A stretch of DNA of 64,000 bases from the NCBI RefSeq assembly GCF_003319115.1, contig NZ_QOHF01000022.1:1-64000 (forward strand), given 5' to 3'. The notes below the pieces were generated by a model that saw nothing but the letters and a program-made list of their open reading frames with translations, was not told the origin of the DNA and searched no databases. The DNA is from Geodermatophilus sp. TF02-6. Lineage in GTDB: Bacteria; Actinomycetota; Actinomycetes; Mycobacteriales; Geodermatophilaceae. A program made the translations under genes and the position numbers. Of the stretch, positions 26,953 to 35,937 are shown in pieces. Within the stretch, counting starts at the first letter, position 1. Each line of letters starts with the position of its first letter.

Positions 26953-27914
26953 AGCGTGAAGACGATCTTCCCGGCGGTCCGGCCCTCCACCATCCTCGCG
27001 AAGCCCTCCTGAGCCTGCGCCAACGGCAGCTCGACGTCGATGACCGGGCGGACGCCGGTCACCGCGCACATGCGCACCAGTGACTCGAGTTCGTCCCGGG
27101 TGCCCATCGTCGACCCGATCACCGACAGCTGGGTGAAGAAGACCCGGTTGAGCTCGGCCCCGGGGTTGAAGCCGGTGGTGGCGCCGGAGGTCACGATGAC
27201 GCCGCCGGGTCTGAGGGACTTGACGCTGTGGCTCCACGTCGCCTGGCCGACGGTCTCCATGACGCCGTCCACCCGCTCGGGCAGCCGGGCACCGGTCTCG
27301 AACGCCTGCTCGGCGCCCAGCGCCAGCGCCGCCTGCCGCTTGTCCTCGCTGCGGCCGGTCACCCACACCCGGTAGCCGGCGGCGCGGCCCAGCACGATCA
27401 GCGCGGTGGCGACACCGCCGCTGGCGCCCTGCACCAGCACGGTCTGCCCAGGTCGCAGCCCGGACTTGACGAACAGCATCCGGTAGGCGGTCAGCCACGC
27501 GGTGGGCAGGCAGGCGGCCTCGGCGAAGGTCAGCTCGGCCGGCTTGGGCAGCAGGTTGCGGCGGGGGACGGCGACCCGCTCGGCCATCGTCCCCTGGTGC
27601 AGCTCGGAGAACAGGGTCCGCTTCGGGTCGAGCGTCTCGTCGCCGGTCCACCCGGGGCTGGCGACGACGCCGTGCACGACGACCTCGTTGCCGTCCTCGT
27701 CGAGCCCGGCGGCGTCGGTGCCCAGGATCATCGGCATCCGCTCGGCCGGCAGGCCGACGCCGCGCAGGCTGAACAGGTCGTGGTGGTTGAGCGAGGCGGC
27801 CCGCACCTGCACCGTCGTCCAGCCGTCGGGGACCTCCGGCGCGGGGCGCTCACCGACCTCCAGCACGGAGAGCGGGTCCTCGGGGGCGGGCCTGGCGACG
27901 AAGACGGCGAGCAT
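26949..27914 (-). CDS. zinc-binding-type alcohol dehydrogenase/quinone oxidoreductase family
   Basis: 321 residues of the MDR fold: a GroES-like N-terminal domain (VQVRAASLNHHDLFSLRGVG, LGTDAAG), then the Rossmann domain with VLVQGASGGVATALIVLGRA. No structural-zinc Cys cluster is evident, favouring a quinone-oxidoreductase/enoyl-reductase type enzyme using NADPH. Substrate unknown. ATG at 27914 follows TACGGT by 6 nt, so the transcript is probably leaderless. The stop overlaps the YbaK gene. Confidence 0.85.
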   Translation of the reverse strand: MLAVFVARPAPEDPLSVLEVGERPAPEVPDGWTTVQVRAASLNHHDLFSLRGVGLPAERMPMILGTDAAGLDEDGNEVVVHGVVASPGWTGDETLDPKRTLFSELHQGTMAERVAVPRRNLLPKPAELTFAEAACLPTAWLTAYRMLFVKSGLRPGQTVLVQGASGGVATALIVLGRAAGYRVWVTGRSEDKRQAALALGAEQAFETGARLPERVDGVMETVGQATWSHSVKSLRPGGVIVTSGATTGFNPGAELNRVFFTQLSVIGSTMGTRDELESLVRMCAVTGVRPVIDVELPLAQAQEGFARMVEGRTAGKIVFTL

Positions 27915-27920
27915 GCCCGG

Positions 27921-27926
27921 ACCGTA
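27921..27926 (-). promoter_or_regulatory. -10 box of leaderless oxidoreductase transcript
   Basis: TACGGT on the reverse strand, 6 nt before the ATG at 27914. Confidence 0.45.
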
Positions 27927-28001
27927 ACGGAGGCTCCGCGCACCTGCGACGCGCTCGGAGCCCAGGGACCGCTGGAGCCCCCGGTGCCGCCGACGGTCGC
28001 C

Positions 28002-28076
28002 GTGGTGGGCGATGGCGTGGTGGTCGATGGCGTGGTGGTCGATGGCGTGGTGGTCGATGGCGTGGTGGGCGATGGC
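28002..28076. repeat. 15-bp tandem repeat, five copies
   Basis: GTGGTGGTCGATGGC at 28017, 28032 and 28047, flanked by copies with one T-to-G change at 28002 and 28062. It occupies the gap between two divergent leaderless promoters. Confidence 0.92.
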
Positions 28077-28100
28077 GGGAGCACCGCCGGGCAGGACCGC

Positions 28101-28106
28101 TAGCGT
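28101..28106 (+). promoter_or_regulatory. -10 box of leaderless membrane-protein gene
   Basis: TAGCGT, 7 nt, then GTG at 28114. Confidence 0.45.
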
Positions 28107-28113
28107 CAGGGAG

Positions 28114-29196
28114 GTGCCGTGGCTGCGCAGTGCACGGGCGCGTGTCGGAGCGCCGACCCTCGTGCTGGGCGTCCTGCTGGCAGCCGTGGTCGTCGAGGCC
28201 GTCCACGAGTTGACCGCTGGTCCCGACCGGCTCGTCAACGACTGGCTGCACGACACCGTCATCCTCGTGGCGGCGGTCATGTGCGCCGCGGGAGCCGCGC
28301 GCCATGCCCGTGACCGACGGGCCTGGACGCTCTTGGCCGCGGCCGTGTTCTGCGTGTGGGTCGGGGAGGCGCTCTGGGGGCTGCTGGGGCTGAGCAGCGA
28401 CCGGGTCGTCCCGTACCCCAACGCGACCGACGTCTTCTCCCTGGCCTGCTACCCGCTGTTCATGTCCGGCCTCGTCCTGCTGGTGCGGGCTCGCGTGGCA
28501 CGCATCGAGTGGCACCGGTGGCTGGACGGGTTCGTCATGGTCCTCATCGTGGCCACCCCGATGGTGGCGCTGGTCGTCCAACCCGTCCTCCGGAACGCCC
28601 CGCCCGACCCCCTCGGGCAGGTCGTGACGTTGAGCTACCCGCTCAGTGACCTGCTCCTCCTCGGCGCCCTGCTCGGGGCGCTCCCGCTGATGAACTGGCG
28701 GGTGGACGCGAGCTGGTCCTGGCTCGGCCTGGGGTTGGTCTGCCTGACCGTGGGCGACGCCGTGTACTCGGTCGCCGCCGTCGAGGCCAGGTACCACGAG
28801 GGGCCCTACGACTTCCTCTGGAGCGCCGCCTCCGTGGCGATCGCCGTGGCGGCCTGGCGTCCGGCGGTCGAGTTCGACCCGGGCGCGCAGATCGTCGGGT
28901 GGTCGGCGGTCGTCCTGCCGCTCGGGGCACAGGTCTTCGCGGTGGCCACCCAGGTGTACGCCTACTTCTACGAGCTGCCGCGACTCGAGCGGCTCCTGAC
29001 CATCGCGGTCCTGGGCATCGGGATCGCCCAGATCATCGCCTCCCGTCCGCGCGCGCCCGACACGGTCCCGACGCCGTCGTCCGCAACACCCGCGGACGGA
29101 CGGGGAGCCTGGCCCGGCGACCTGCCGCTGGTGCGGCCCGACCGAGCCGGGACCCGGTTCCCGCCGGGACACGGCAGCGACCCCCCGGGGCGGTGA
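28114..29196 (+). CDS. multi-spanning membrane protein of unknown function
   Basis: 360 residues with about nine to ten hydrophobic segments (for example LVLGVLLAAVVVEAV at 14-28, WTLLAAAVFCVWVGEALWGL near 70-90, LLLLGALLGALPLM near 175-190) and a hydrophilic Pro-rich tail after about 310. The arrangement resembles the membrane sensory region found in front of GGDEF/EAL domains in Geodermatophilaceae, but no such domain follows. GTG at 28114 is chosen by the TAGCGT box 7 nt upstream. Function not assigned; a truncated sensor is one possibility. Confidence 0.65.
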   Translation: MPWLRSARARVGAPTLVLGVLLAAVVVEAVHELTAGPDRLVNDWLHDTVILVAAVMCAAGAARHARDRRAWTLLAAAVFCVWVGEALWGLLGLSSDRVVPYPNATDVFSLACYPLFMSGLVLLVRARVARIEWHRWLDGFVMVLIVATPMVALVVQPVLRNAPPDPLGQVVTLSYPLSDLLLLGALLGALPLMNWRVDASWSWLGLGLVCLTVGDAVYSVAAVEARYHEGPYDFLWSAASVAIAVAAWRPAVEFDPGAQIVGWSAVVLPLGAQVFAVATQVYAYFYELPRLERLLTIAVLGIGIAQIIASRPRAPDTVPTPSSATPADGRGAWPGDLPLVRPDRAGTRFPPGHGSDPPGR

Positions 29197-29224
29197 TCGC
29201 CGGTCCGCGGTGCTCCCGAGGCGG

Positions 29225-30232
<1,008 letters not shown>

Positions 30233-30238
30233 GACTCC

Positions 30239-30248
30239 ACCGTAGGCT
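30239..30248. promoter_or_regulatory. overlapping divergent -10 boxes of selD and tRNA-Sec
   Basis: In ACCGTAGGCT the reverse strand reads TACGGT (30244-30239), 6 nt before the selD GTG. The forward strand reads TAGGCT (30243-30248), 7 nt before the first base of tRNA-Sec. Both would place transcription starts at the gene ends and share the TA at 30243-30244. Confidence 0.55.
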
Positions 30249-30255
30249 GACCGGC

Positions 30256-30351
30256 GGAGGCGTCAGGGCGCCTGGTGGCCCCCGCGGCCTCTAAAGCCGA
30301 CGTGGCCGAGCAGCTCGGTCAGGCGGGTTCGATTCCCGTCCGCCTCCGCCA
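30256..30351 (+). tRNA. selC: selenocysteine tRNA, anticodon CUA (reads UAG)
   Basis: 96 nt including an encoded CCA. Acceptor arms GGAGGCG (30256-30262) and CGCCTCC (30341-30347), then discriminator G and CCA. A long variable arm GGCCGAG/CTCGGTC (about 30304-30320) and TTCGATT T-loop are typical of tRNA-Sec. The anticodon loop is CTCTAAA at 30289-30295, so positions 34-36 are C-T-A (30291-30293) rather than TCA; it decodes UAG. The eighth acceptor pair is a T-C mismatch. Lies inside the sel gene island. Confidence 0.92.
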
Positions 30352-30424
30352 GCCGGCCGTCCGGCCGGGGTCGACCGCCCCGGCCGGACGCCCAGGACAG
30401 CGACGTCCCGAGGAGGCACCGACG

Positions 30425-31033
30425 GTGGCACGCATCCCGCTGATCTCCGGCGACGACCCGGACGCCGACCCGAAGGCCCGTGAGCTGCTGGCGATGGTGC
30501 GCCAGAACCGCGGGCGCGAGGTGAACGTCTACCGCGGGATCGCCAACCACCCCGAGATCCTCGAGGCGGTGCTCCACCTGGGGCAGGTGGCCTACTTCGG
30601 CAACAGCCTCGACCCGGTGCAGCGGGAGCTGGCCTACTACACCTCCGCCGTCACGAACGAGTGCTTCTACTAGACGCCGACCCACGTGGTGCTCGGTCGG
30701 AGCGCCGGGATCAGCGACGAGCAGATGGCGCACGTCCTCGACGACCCGCTGCCCGCGGGGCTGTTCACCCCCGGCCAGGAGGCGATCGTCGTCTTCTGCC
30801 GGAAGTCCACCCTGATGCAGCCCATCGACGACGCCACGTGGACGGCGCTGACCGAGCACTTCACCACCCGGCAGATCATGGAGATCACCTTCACCTGCGG
30901 GCTGAACCAGATGATCAGCCGCTTCCACGCCGCCGTCCGCACCGACGTGGACACGCAGACGATGGACCAGCTGGGCGCCTCGTGCCCGGTCCGGCTGCCC
31001 TCGCTCCCCGCCGAGGGGCCGACCGAGGGGTGA
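30425..31033 (+). CDS. AhpD/carboxymuconolactone-decarboxylase-like selenoprotein with in-frame UAG
   Basis: 202 residues if UAG at 30671-30673 is read as Sec83. The sequence around it is TNEC-FY-U-TPTHVVLGRSAG, i.e. the AhpD-type CxxC motif with its second Cys replaced and the His of TPTH retained. Similarity continues on both sides of the UAG in the same frame. A hairpin with loop GGTCG follows 14 nt after the codon. CMD/AhpD proteins are thiol-based peroxidase or reductase-like enzymes; Sec would be the reactive residue. GTG at 30425 after GAGGAGGC. Without recoding the product would be an 82-residue stub. Confidence 0.9.
30688..30706 (+). promoter_or_regulatory. candidate SECIS hairpin of the AhpD-like selenoprotein
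   Basis: GGTGCTC (30688-30694) pairs with GAGCGCC (30700-30706), seven pairs with one G-T wobble, and a five-base loop GGTCG. It starts 15 bases after the UAG. The GGUC loop recalls the apical loop of the E. coli fdhF SECIS. Confidence 0.6.
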
Positions 31034-31172
31034 AGCGGCCGAGAGGACGGTGGCCCACAACCGGATGGCGCGCTACCGTCGTTGTTCGGGATGTGGCCTG
31101 TCCCACGTCCCGGGCCAGGCGGCGTCCGGGCAGGTGAGTCGACGGCGCCGCTCCCGAGCCCAGGGGGCTCAC

Positions 31173-32316
31173 ATGACCGCACCGCCGGCGGTCGGCACCG
31201 TCCACGTCGTCGACCCCTCGCCGCTGAACTGGTTGTTCATCACCTGGAACACCATGGAGGAGCCGATCCGCATCGACGAGGCCGGCCGCACCGTGTACGC
31301 GCTGGCCGAGTCCTCGCAGTGGCTCGACGACCGGACCCTGGAGCTGAAGCTGCGGCGCGGGGTCCGCTTCCAGGACGGCGAGCACTGCACCGCGCACAGC
31401 ATCAAGCAGAACTTCGACGAGATGCAGCGCTGGGCCGCCCCGCACCCGCCGGGCACCTGGCTGAACTTCCCGGCGCCGGAGTCGACCGCCGAGGTGGTCG
31501 ACGAGCACACCGTGCGCTTCTCCCTGCCCGGCCCCGACGGGCTGGCCATGGGCGAGTTCCGCGGCTTCCACATCGCCAGCTCGGCGTTCTGGAACGGCAA
31601 GGACGCCCCCGGCTTCGGCTACGAGGAGTTCGGCTCCGGTGAGGGCCACTGGTAGGTGATCGACGAGCCGGGCCCGTGGGGCACCGGTCCGTTCACCCTG
31701 GTCCAGGGTGCCTCCTCGATCACCACCCGCCTGGCGGTCATGAGCGCCGCCCCGTTCCGGGCGACCTCGATCGTCGACAGCGAGCAGCGCGACCCGCAGG
31801 TCGTGCTGGAGGCCAACCTCGACCACTGGAACCGCGCCGCCCGCGGTCCGCGGATCGAGCGCGCCGTCTTCCGCAACGACCTGACCCCCGACGAGGCGCT
31901 GCGGCTGGTCTGCGACACCGAGGGCGAGGTCGACATCGTCACCGAGGTCTCCCCGGCCGACGCCCGGCGCGTGCTGGACTCCGCGCACGCCCGGCTGGTC
32001 GTCTGCGACGCCAACCGCGTGCTGGTGGGCATCGTCAACCGCGGCAGCGACGCGCCGCCGGACGACGTCGCGGATCGACCGGCACGTGCACGAGCAGGCG
32101 CTCGCGCTGTTCGTCTGCGCGCCCCAGGCGCTGTACGCGGTCAACGAGCACGTGTCGTTCACCCCGTACAAGACCACCTTCGAGCTCGCCGAGGTCACCG
32201 TCGACGAGCAGCACTGGTCGGTCACCGGCGGCGGGGCCGAGCTCGGCGACCGGACCCGGGTCCGGTCGACGAGCGGCAAGCCCACCTTCACGCAGGCCTC
32301 GGGCAACGCCTGCTGA
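31173..32316 (+). pseudogene. selenocysteine-containing ABC transporter substrate-binding-like protein, disrupted
   Basis: Family-5 solute-binding-like sequence without a signal peptide (DPSPLNWLFITWNTMEEPIR, VRFQDGEHCTAHSIKQNF). It runs into UAG at 31653-31655 (residue 161) in the context GEGHW-U-VIDEPGPWGTGPF and continues in frame to about 32069 (NRGSDAPPDDV). There the frame shifts by +1, and the family C-terminus resumes as RIDRHVHEQALALFVCAPQ to TGA at 32316. Roughly 130 residues expected between the two parts are missing, so a deletion with frameshift has probably inactivated it. AGGGGG precedes the ATG at 31173. Confidence 0.75.
31668..31687 (+). promoter_or_regulatory. candidate SECIS hairpin of the disrupted selenoprotein
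   Basis: CCGGGCCC (31668-31675), loop GTG, then GGGC-A-CCGG (31679-31687): eight pairs with one bulged A. It starts 13 bases after the UAG, close to the spacing in known bacterial SECIS elements. Confidence 0.55.
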
Positions 32317-32360
32317 CCGGGCGGCGGGGGCAGTCCGCCACCGGGCCGCCCCCGCCGCCC

Positions 32361-32366
32361 TAGGCT
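32361..32366 (+). promoter_or_regulatory. -10 box of leaderless selA-selB transcript
   Basis: TAGGCT, 8 nt, then ATG of selA at 32375. Confidence 0.5.
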
Positions 32367-32374
32367 CGGCGCCG

Positions 32375-33685
32375 ATGAGAGCCGATCCGCGGCGGCGCGT
32401 GCCGCGCACCGACACGCTGCTCGCCGACCCCGAGCTGGCCGCGGCCTCGGCGCGGCTGGGCCGGGAGCTGGTCAAGACCGCCGTCGCGCAGGTGCAGCAG
32501 CGCATCCGGGACGGCGCGCTCGCGCCCGCCGACGCCGTGCCCGCCGTCCTCTCCGGCCTGTCCGCGACGGCGAGCAGCCTGCGGCCGGTGCTCAACGCCA
32601 CCGGCGTCCTCGTGCACACCAACCTGGGCCGCGCGCCGCTGTCGCCGGCCGCGCTCGAGGCGGTCGTCGCCGCTGGCGCCACCACCGACGTCGAGCTGGA
32701 CCTGGTCACCGGCCGCCGCGGACCGCGCGGGGAGGCGGCGATCGCCGCGCTGCTGACCGCCGTCCCCGCGGCCGAGGCGGCGCTCGTGGTCAACAACTGC
32801 GCCGCCGCCCTCGCGCTGACGGCGACCGCGCTCGGCGGGGAGCTGGTCATCGCCCGCGGCGAGCTGGTGGAGATCGGCGACGGGTTCCGCATCCCCGAGC
32901 TGCTGGAGGCCACCGGCGCCCGGCTGCGCGAGGTCGGGACGACCAACCGGGTGACCCTCGCCGACTACCGCGCCGCCCTGTCCGAGCAGACCGGCGCGGT
33001 GCTCAAGGTGCACCCGTCGAACTTCGTCGTCCGCGGGTTCACCCGGTCCGTGCCGGTGGCCGAGCTCGCCGCCGGGCTGGCCGGCAGCGGCGTCCCGCTG
33101 GTCGCCGACGTCGGGTCGGGGCTGCTGCGCCCGCACCCGGTGCTGCCCGACGAGCCAGACCTGCAGACCACCCTCGCCGACGGCGCCGACCTGGTGCTGG
33201 CCAGCGGCGACAAGCTGCTGGGCGGGCCGCAGGCCGGGCTGGTGCTCGGCCGCGCCGAGCTGGCGCAGCGGCTGCGCCGGCACCCGCTCTACCGCGCCTT
33301 CCGCGTCGACAAGACCACCCTGGCCGCGCTGGAGGCCACGCTGCGCGGACCGCTGCCGCCGGTGCAGCAGATGCTCGCCGCCGACGTCGCCGGGCTGCGC
33401 CGCCGCGCCCGGGGGCTGGCCGCCCGGCTGGCCGCCGCCGGCCTGGACGCGGTGGCGGTGGACTCCGAGGCGCGGGTCGGCGGGGGAGGGGCGCCCGAGC
33501 ACCCGCTGCCCAGCGCCGCCGTCTCGCTGCCCGCGGAGTTCGCCGCGCCGCTGCGCGCCGGCACACCGCCGGTGGTCGGGTACCTGGCCGGCGACCGCAC
33601 CCTGCTCGACCTGCGCAGCCTGCGCACCGAGGACGACGAGGCGCTGGCCGCCGCGGTGCTGGAGGTGGCGATCCGGTGCCGGTGA
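32375..33685 (+). CDS. selA: L-seryl-tRNA(Sec) selenium transferase
   Basis: 436 residues. Fold-type I PLP enzyme: [39 protein letters not shown], and the PLP-binding Lys280 in [14 protein letters not shown]. Converts Ser-tRNA(Sec) to Sec-tRNA(Sec) with selenophosphate from SelD. ATG at 32375 is preceded by TAGGCT and no ribosome-binding site, suggesting a leaderless message shared with selB, which starts 53 bases after the selA stop. Confidence 0.96.
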   Translation: MRADPRRRVPRTDTLLADPELAAASARLGRELVKTAVAQVQQRIRDGALAPADAVPAVLSGLSATASSLRPVLNATGVLVHTNLGRAPLSPAALEAVVAAGATTDVELDLVTGRRGPRGEAAIAALLTAVPAAEAALVVNNCAAALALTATALGGELVIARGELVEIGDGFRIPELLEATGARLREVGTTNRVTLADYRAALSEQTGAVLKVHPSNFVVRGFTRSVPVAELAAGLAGSGVPLVADVGSGLLRPHPVLPDEPDLQTTLADGADLVLASGDKLLGGPQAGLVLGRAELAQRLRRHPLYRAFRVDKTTLAALEATLRGPLPPVQQMLAADVAGLRRRARGLAARLAAAGLDAVAVDSEARVGGGGAPEHPLPSAAVSLPAEFAAPLRAGTPPVVGYLAGDRTLLDLRSLRTEDDEALAAAVLEVAIRCR

Positions 33686-33691
33686 CCCCCG

Positions 33692-33747
33692 ACGGCATGG
33701 ACGTGACGGCGTGGACGTGACGGCGTGGACGTGACGGCGTGGACGTG
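33692..33747 (+). repeat. 14-bp tandem repeat duplicating the selB start site
   Basis: Four exact-length units ACGGC[A/G]TGGACGTG at 33692, 33706, 33720 and 33734. Because 14 is not a multiple of three, each copy presents [A/G]TG-GAC-GTG in a new frame. The first three open seven-codon frames ending in TGA; the fourth (GTG at 33739) is selB. Confidence 0.95.
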
Positions 33748-35484
33748 ATCGCCACCGCCGGCCACGTCGACCACGGCAAGTCGACGCTGGTCCGGGCGCT
33801 CACCGGCATGGAGCCCGACCGGTGGGAGGAGGAGCGCCGCCGCGGGCTGACCATCGACCTGGGCTTCGCCTGGACGACGCTGCCCTCGGGCCGCCGGCTG
33901 GCGGTCGTCGACGTCCCCGGGCACGAGCGGTTCGTCGGCAACATGCTCGCCGGCGTCGGCTCGGTGCCCGCCGCGCTGGTCGTGGTGGCGGCGGACGACG
34001 GCTGGTCGGCGCAGACCGCCGAGCACGTCGCCGTCCTCGACGCCCTCGGGGTGCGCTCCGCGCTGCTGGCGGTGACCAAGGCCGACCTCGCCGACCCGGC
34101 GCCGGTGCTGGCCGACGTCCGGGCGCGGCTGGCGGGGACCTCGATGGGGGAGGTGCCCGGCGTGGCGGTCAGCGCCGCCACCGGAGCCGGCGTGCCCGAC
34201 GTCGTCGCGGCGCTGGAAGCGGTGCTCGCGGGGCTGCCGGCCCCCGACCGCGAGGCGCCGGTGCGGCTGTGGATCGACCGGGCCTTCCCGATCAAGGGCG
34301 CCGGCACCGTGGTCACCGGCACCCTCGCCGCCGGGCGCGTCGCCCCCGGCGACCGGCTGCAGCTCGGCGACCGCGAGGTCGGCGTCCGCGGCGTGCAGTC
34401 GCTGGGCCGACCGGTGCAGCGGGCCGAGGCCACCGCGCGGGTGGCGCTGAACCTGCGTGGCACCGCGGTGGAGGAGCTGGCCCGCGGCGACGCGCTGCTC
34501 ACCCCGGGCGCGTTCCGCTCCACCGCCGACCTCGACGTGACCCTCGACCGGCAGCCCGAGGAGCGCCTGCCGGCCGAGGCGGTCGTGCACGTCGGCTCGG
34601 CCGCGGTGGGCGCCCGGCTGCGGCCCCTGGAGGGGACGGCGGTGCGGCTGCGGCTGGTCACGCCGCTGCCGCTGCGGGTCGGCGACCGCCTGCTGCTGCG
34701 CGACCCCGGCGCCCGGCGGGTGCTCGGCGCCGACGTCCGCGACGTCGACCCGCCGGAACTGCGCCGCCGTGGAGCGGCCCGCCGGCGCGGCGCCGAGCTG
34801 GCCGGGCAGCCCGCGGGCGCGGCCGGCGCCGCCGCCGACCTGGCCCGGCGCCGCGTGGTCCGGGCCGCGGACTTCGCCGCGATGGGATGGCCGGTCCCCG
34901 AGGGCGCGACCGCCGTCGGGCCGTGGCTGCTCGCCCCCGGGCTGGTCGACGAGCTGGCCGCCGCGCTGCCGGACGTGGTGACCCGCTACCGGCGGCTGCG
35001 GCCGCTGGAGGCCGGCCCGCCGGTCGCCGTCGTCCAGCGGGCCCTGGACCTGCCCGGCCCCGAGCTGGTCCCCGCCGTCGTCCGTCCGCCGCTGGCGCTG
35101 CGCGAGGGTCGGGTGGCCGCGGCGACCGCGGGGCTGCCGCCGGCCGTGCAGCGGGCGGTCGACGACCTCCGCGCCCGCCTGGCGGCCGACCCGTTCGCCG
35201 CGCCGGAGGCGCCGGACCTGGCCGCCGCCGGCCTGGGCCCGCGGGAGCTGGCCGCCGCCGTCCGCGACGGTCAGCTGGTCAAGGTCGCCGACGGGGTGTA
35301 CCTGGCGCCCGGGGTGGAGCAGGTCGCGCGCGAGCGGCTGACCGGGCTGGCCGCGCCGTTCACCCTCAGCCAGGCCCGCTCGGCGTGGAGGACCACCCGG
35401 CGGGTGGCCGTGCCGCTCATGGAGCGGCTCGACGCCCGCGGGATCACCGAGCGGCTGCCGGACAACACCCGCCGACTGCGCTAG
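33739..35484 (+). CDS. selB: selenocysteine-specific elongation factor SelB
   Basis: 581 residues. N-terminal EF-Tu-like GTPase ([46 protein letters not shown]), beta-barrel domains to about 345, then four winged-helix repeats that bind SECIS RNA (for example [13 protein letters not shown] and [13 protein letters not shown] at the end). Delivers Sec-tRNA to UAG here. GTG at 33739 is the last copy of a four-fold repeated start site. It ends in TAG at 35482-35484, the only intact gene in the window to do so. Confidence 0.94.
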   Translation: MDVIATAGHVDHGKSTLVRALTGMEPDRWEEERRRGLTIDLGFAWTTLPSGRRLAVVDVPGHERFVGNMLAGVGSVPAALVVVAADDGWSAQTAEHVAVLDALGVRSALLAVTKADLADPAPVLADVRARLAGTSMGEVPGVAVSAATGAGVPDVVAALEAVLAGLPAPDREAPVRLWIDRAFPIKGAGTVVTGTLAAGRVAPGDRLQLGDREVGVRGVQSLGRPVQRAEATARVALNLRGTAVEELARGDALLTPGAFRSTADLDVTLDRQPEERLPAEAVVHVGSAAVGARLRPLEGTAVRLRLVTPLPLRVGDRLLLRDPGARRVLGADVRDVDPPELRRRGAARRRGAELAGQPAGAAGAAADLARRRVVRAADFAAMGWPVPEGATAVGPWLLAPGLVDELAAALPDVVTRYRRLRPLEAGPPVAVVQRALDLPGPELVPAVVRPPLALREGRVAAATAGLPPAVQRAVDDLRARLAADPFAAPEAPDLAAAGLGPRELAAAVRDGQLVKVADGVYLAPGVEQVARERLTGLAAPFTLSQARSAWRTTRRVAVPLMERLDARGITERLPDNTRRLR

Positions 35485-35504
35485 TCCGCGCGACCAGACA
35501 CGTT

Positions 35505-35529
35505 GTCGTCAGCCGGCCGGCGGGACGAC
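35505..35529. terminator. hairpin between selB and vapC
   Basis: GTCGTC (35505-35510) pairs with GACGAC (35524-35529) around a GCCGGCCGGC core. It starts 20 nt after the selB UAG, between convergent genes; most likely a terminator. Confidence 0.5.
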
Positions 35530-35937
35530 GGTGCAGACCTCGCATCTCGTCGGTGCCCCAGAACGTCCGATGCGGGCGTCGGTGGTGAGCACCGTGTCCC
35601 CGTGGCGCTCGGCCGCGGCGACGTAGACGGCATCGGCGTACCTCAGCGATCCCCGGGAGAGTTCCCAGGCCCGATGCACATCGACCCACGGCGTGGCCTC
35701 GATGCCGATGCCCAACGCCGCCGCATCCAGGAGGGTCTGCGGCACGTCCTCAGGCCGCAGAGGGTGACCGGGGCGACGGGCCGCCGTCCACAGGCCGGAC
35801 AGGACCTCGACCGCGAAGTGTCCTGGGGCGGTGAGCTCCTCGGCGGCCGGGAGGGCGGCGAGGGCGTCGCGAGCCGCCGTTCCGAGCGGTCCCGGATCCG
35901 CGGCGGCGTCGATGACCAACGACGCATCGACGATCAC
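35509..35937 (-). CDS. PIN-domain ribonuclease toxin VapC
   Basis: 142 residues: VIVDASLVIDAAADP (first Asp), FAVEVLSGLWTAAR (Glu), LRYADAVYVAAAERHGDTVL and TTDARIG (later Asp residues), the four acidic positions of PIN nucleases. GTG start overlaps the antitoxin stop by four bases. With its partner it forms a VapBC-type module on the reverse strand, convergent with selB. Confidence 0.9.
   Translation of the reverse strand: MIVDASLVIDAAADPGPLGTAARDALAALPAAEELTAPGHFAVEVLSGLWTAARRPGHPLRPEDVPQTLLDAAALGIGIEATPWVDVHRAWELSRGSLRYADAVYVAAAERHGDTVLTTDARIGRSGAPTRCEVCTVVPPAG

Noticed and set aside
28002-28076. Short regular repeats as a CRISPR array
   Set aside because: Units are contiguous 15-mers without unique spacers and no cas genes are present; it is a tandem minisatellite. 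The same applies to 13341-13443 and 48559-48753.
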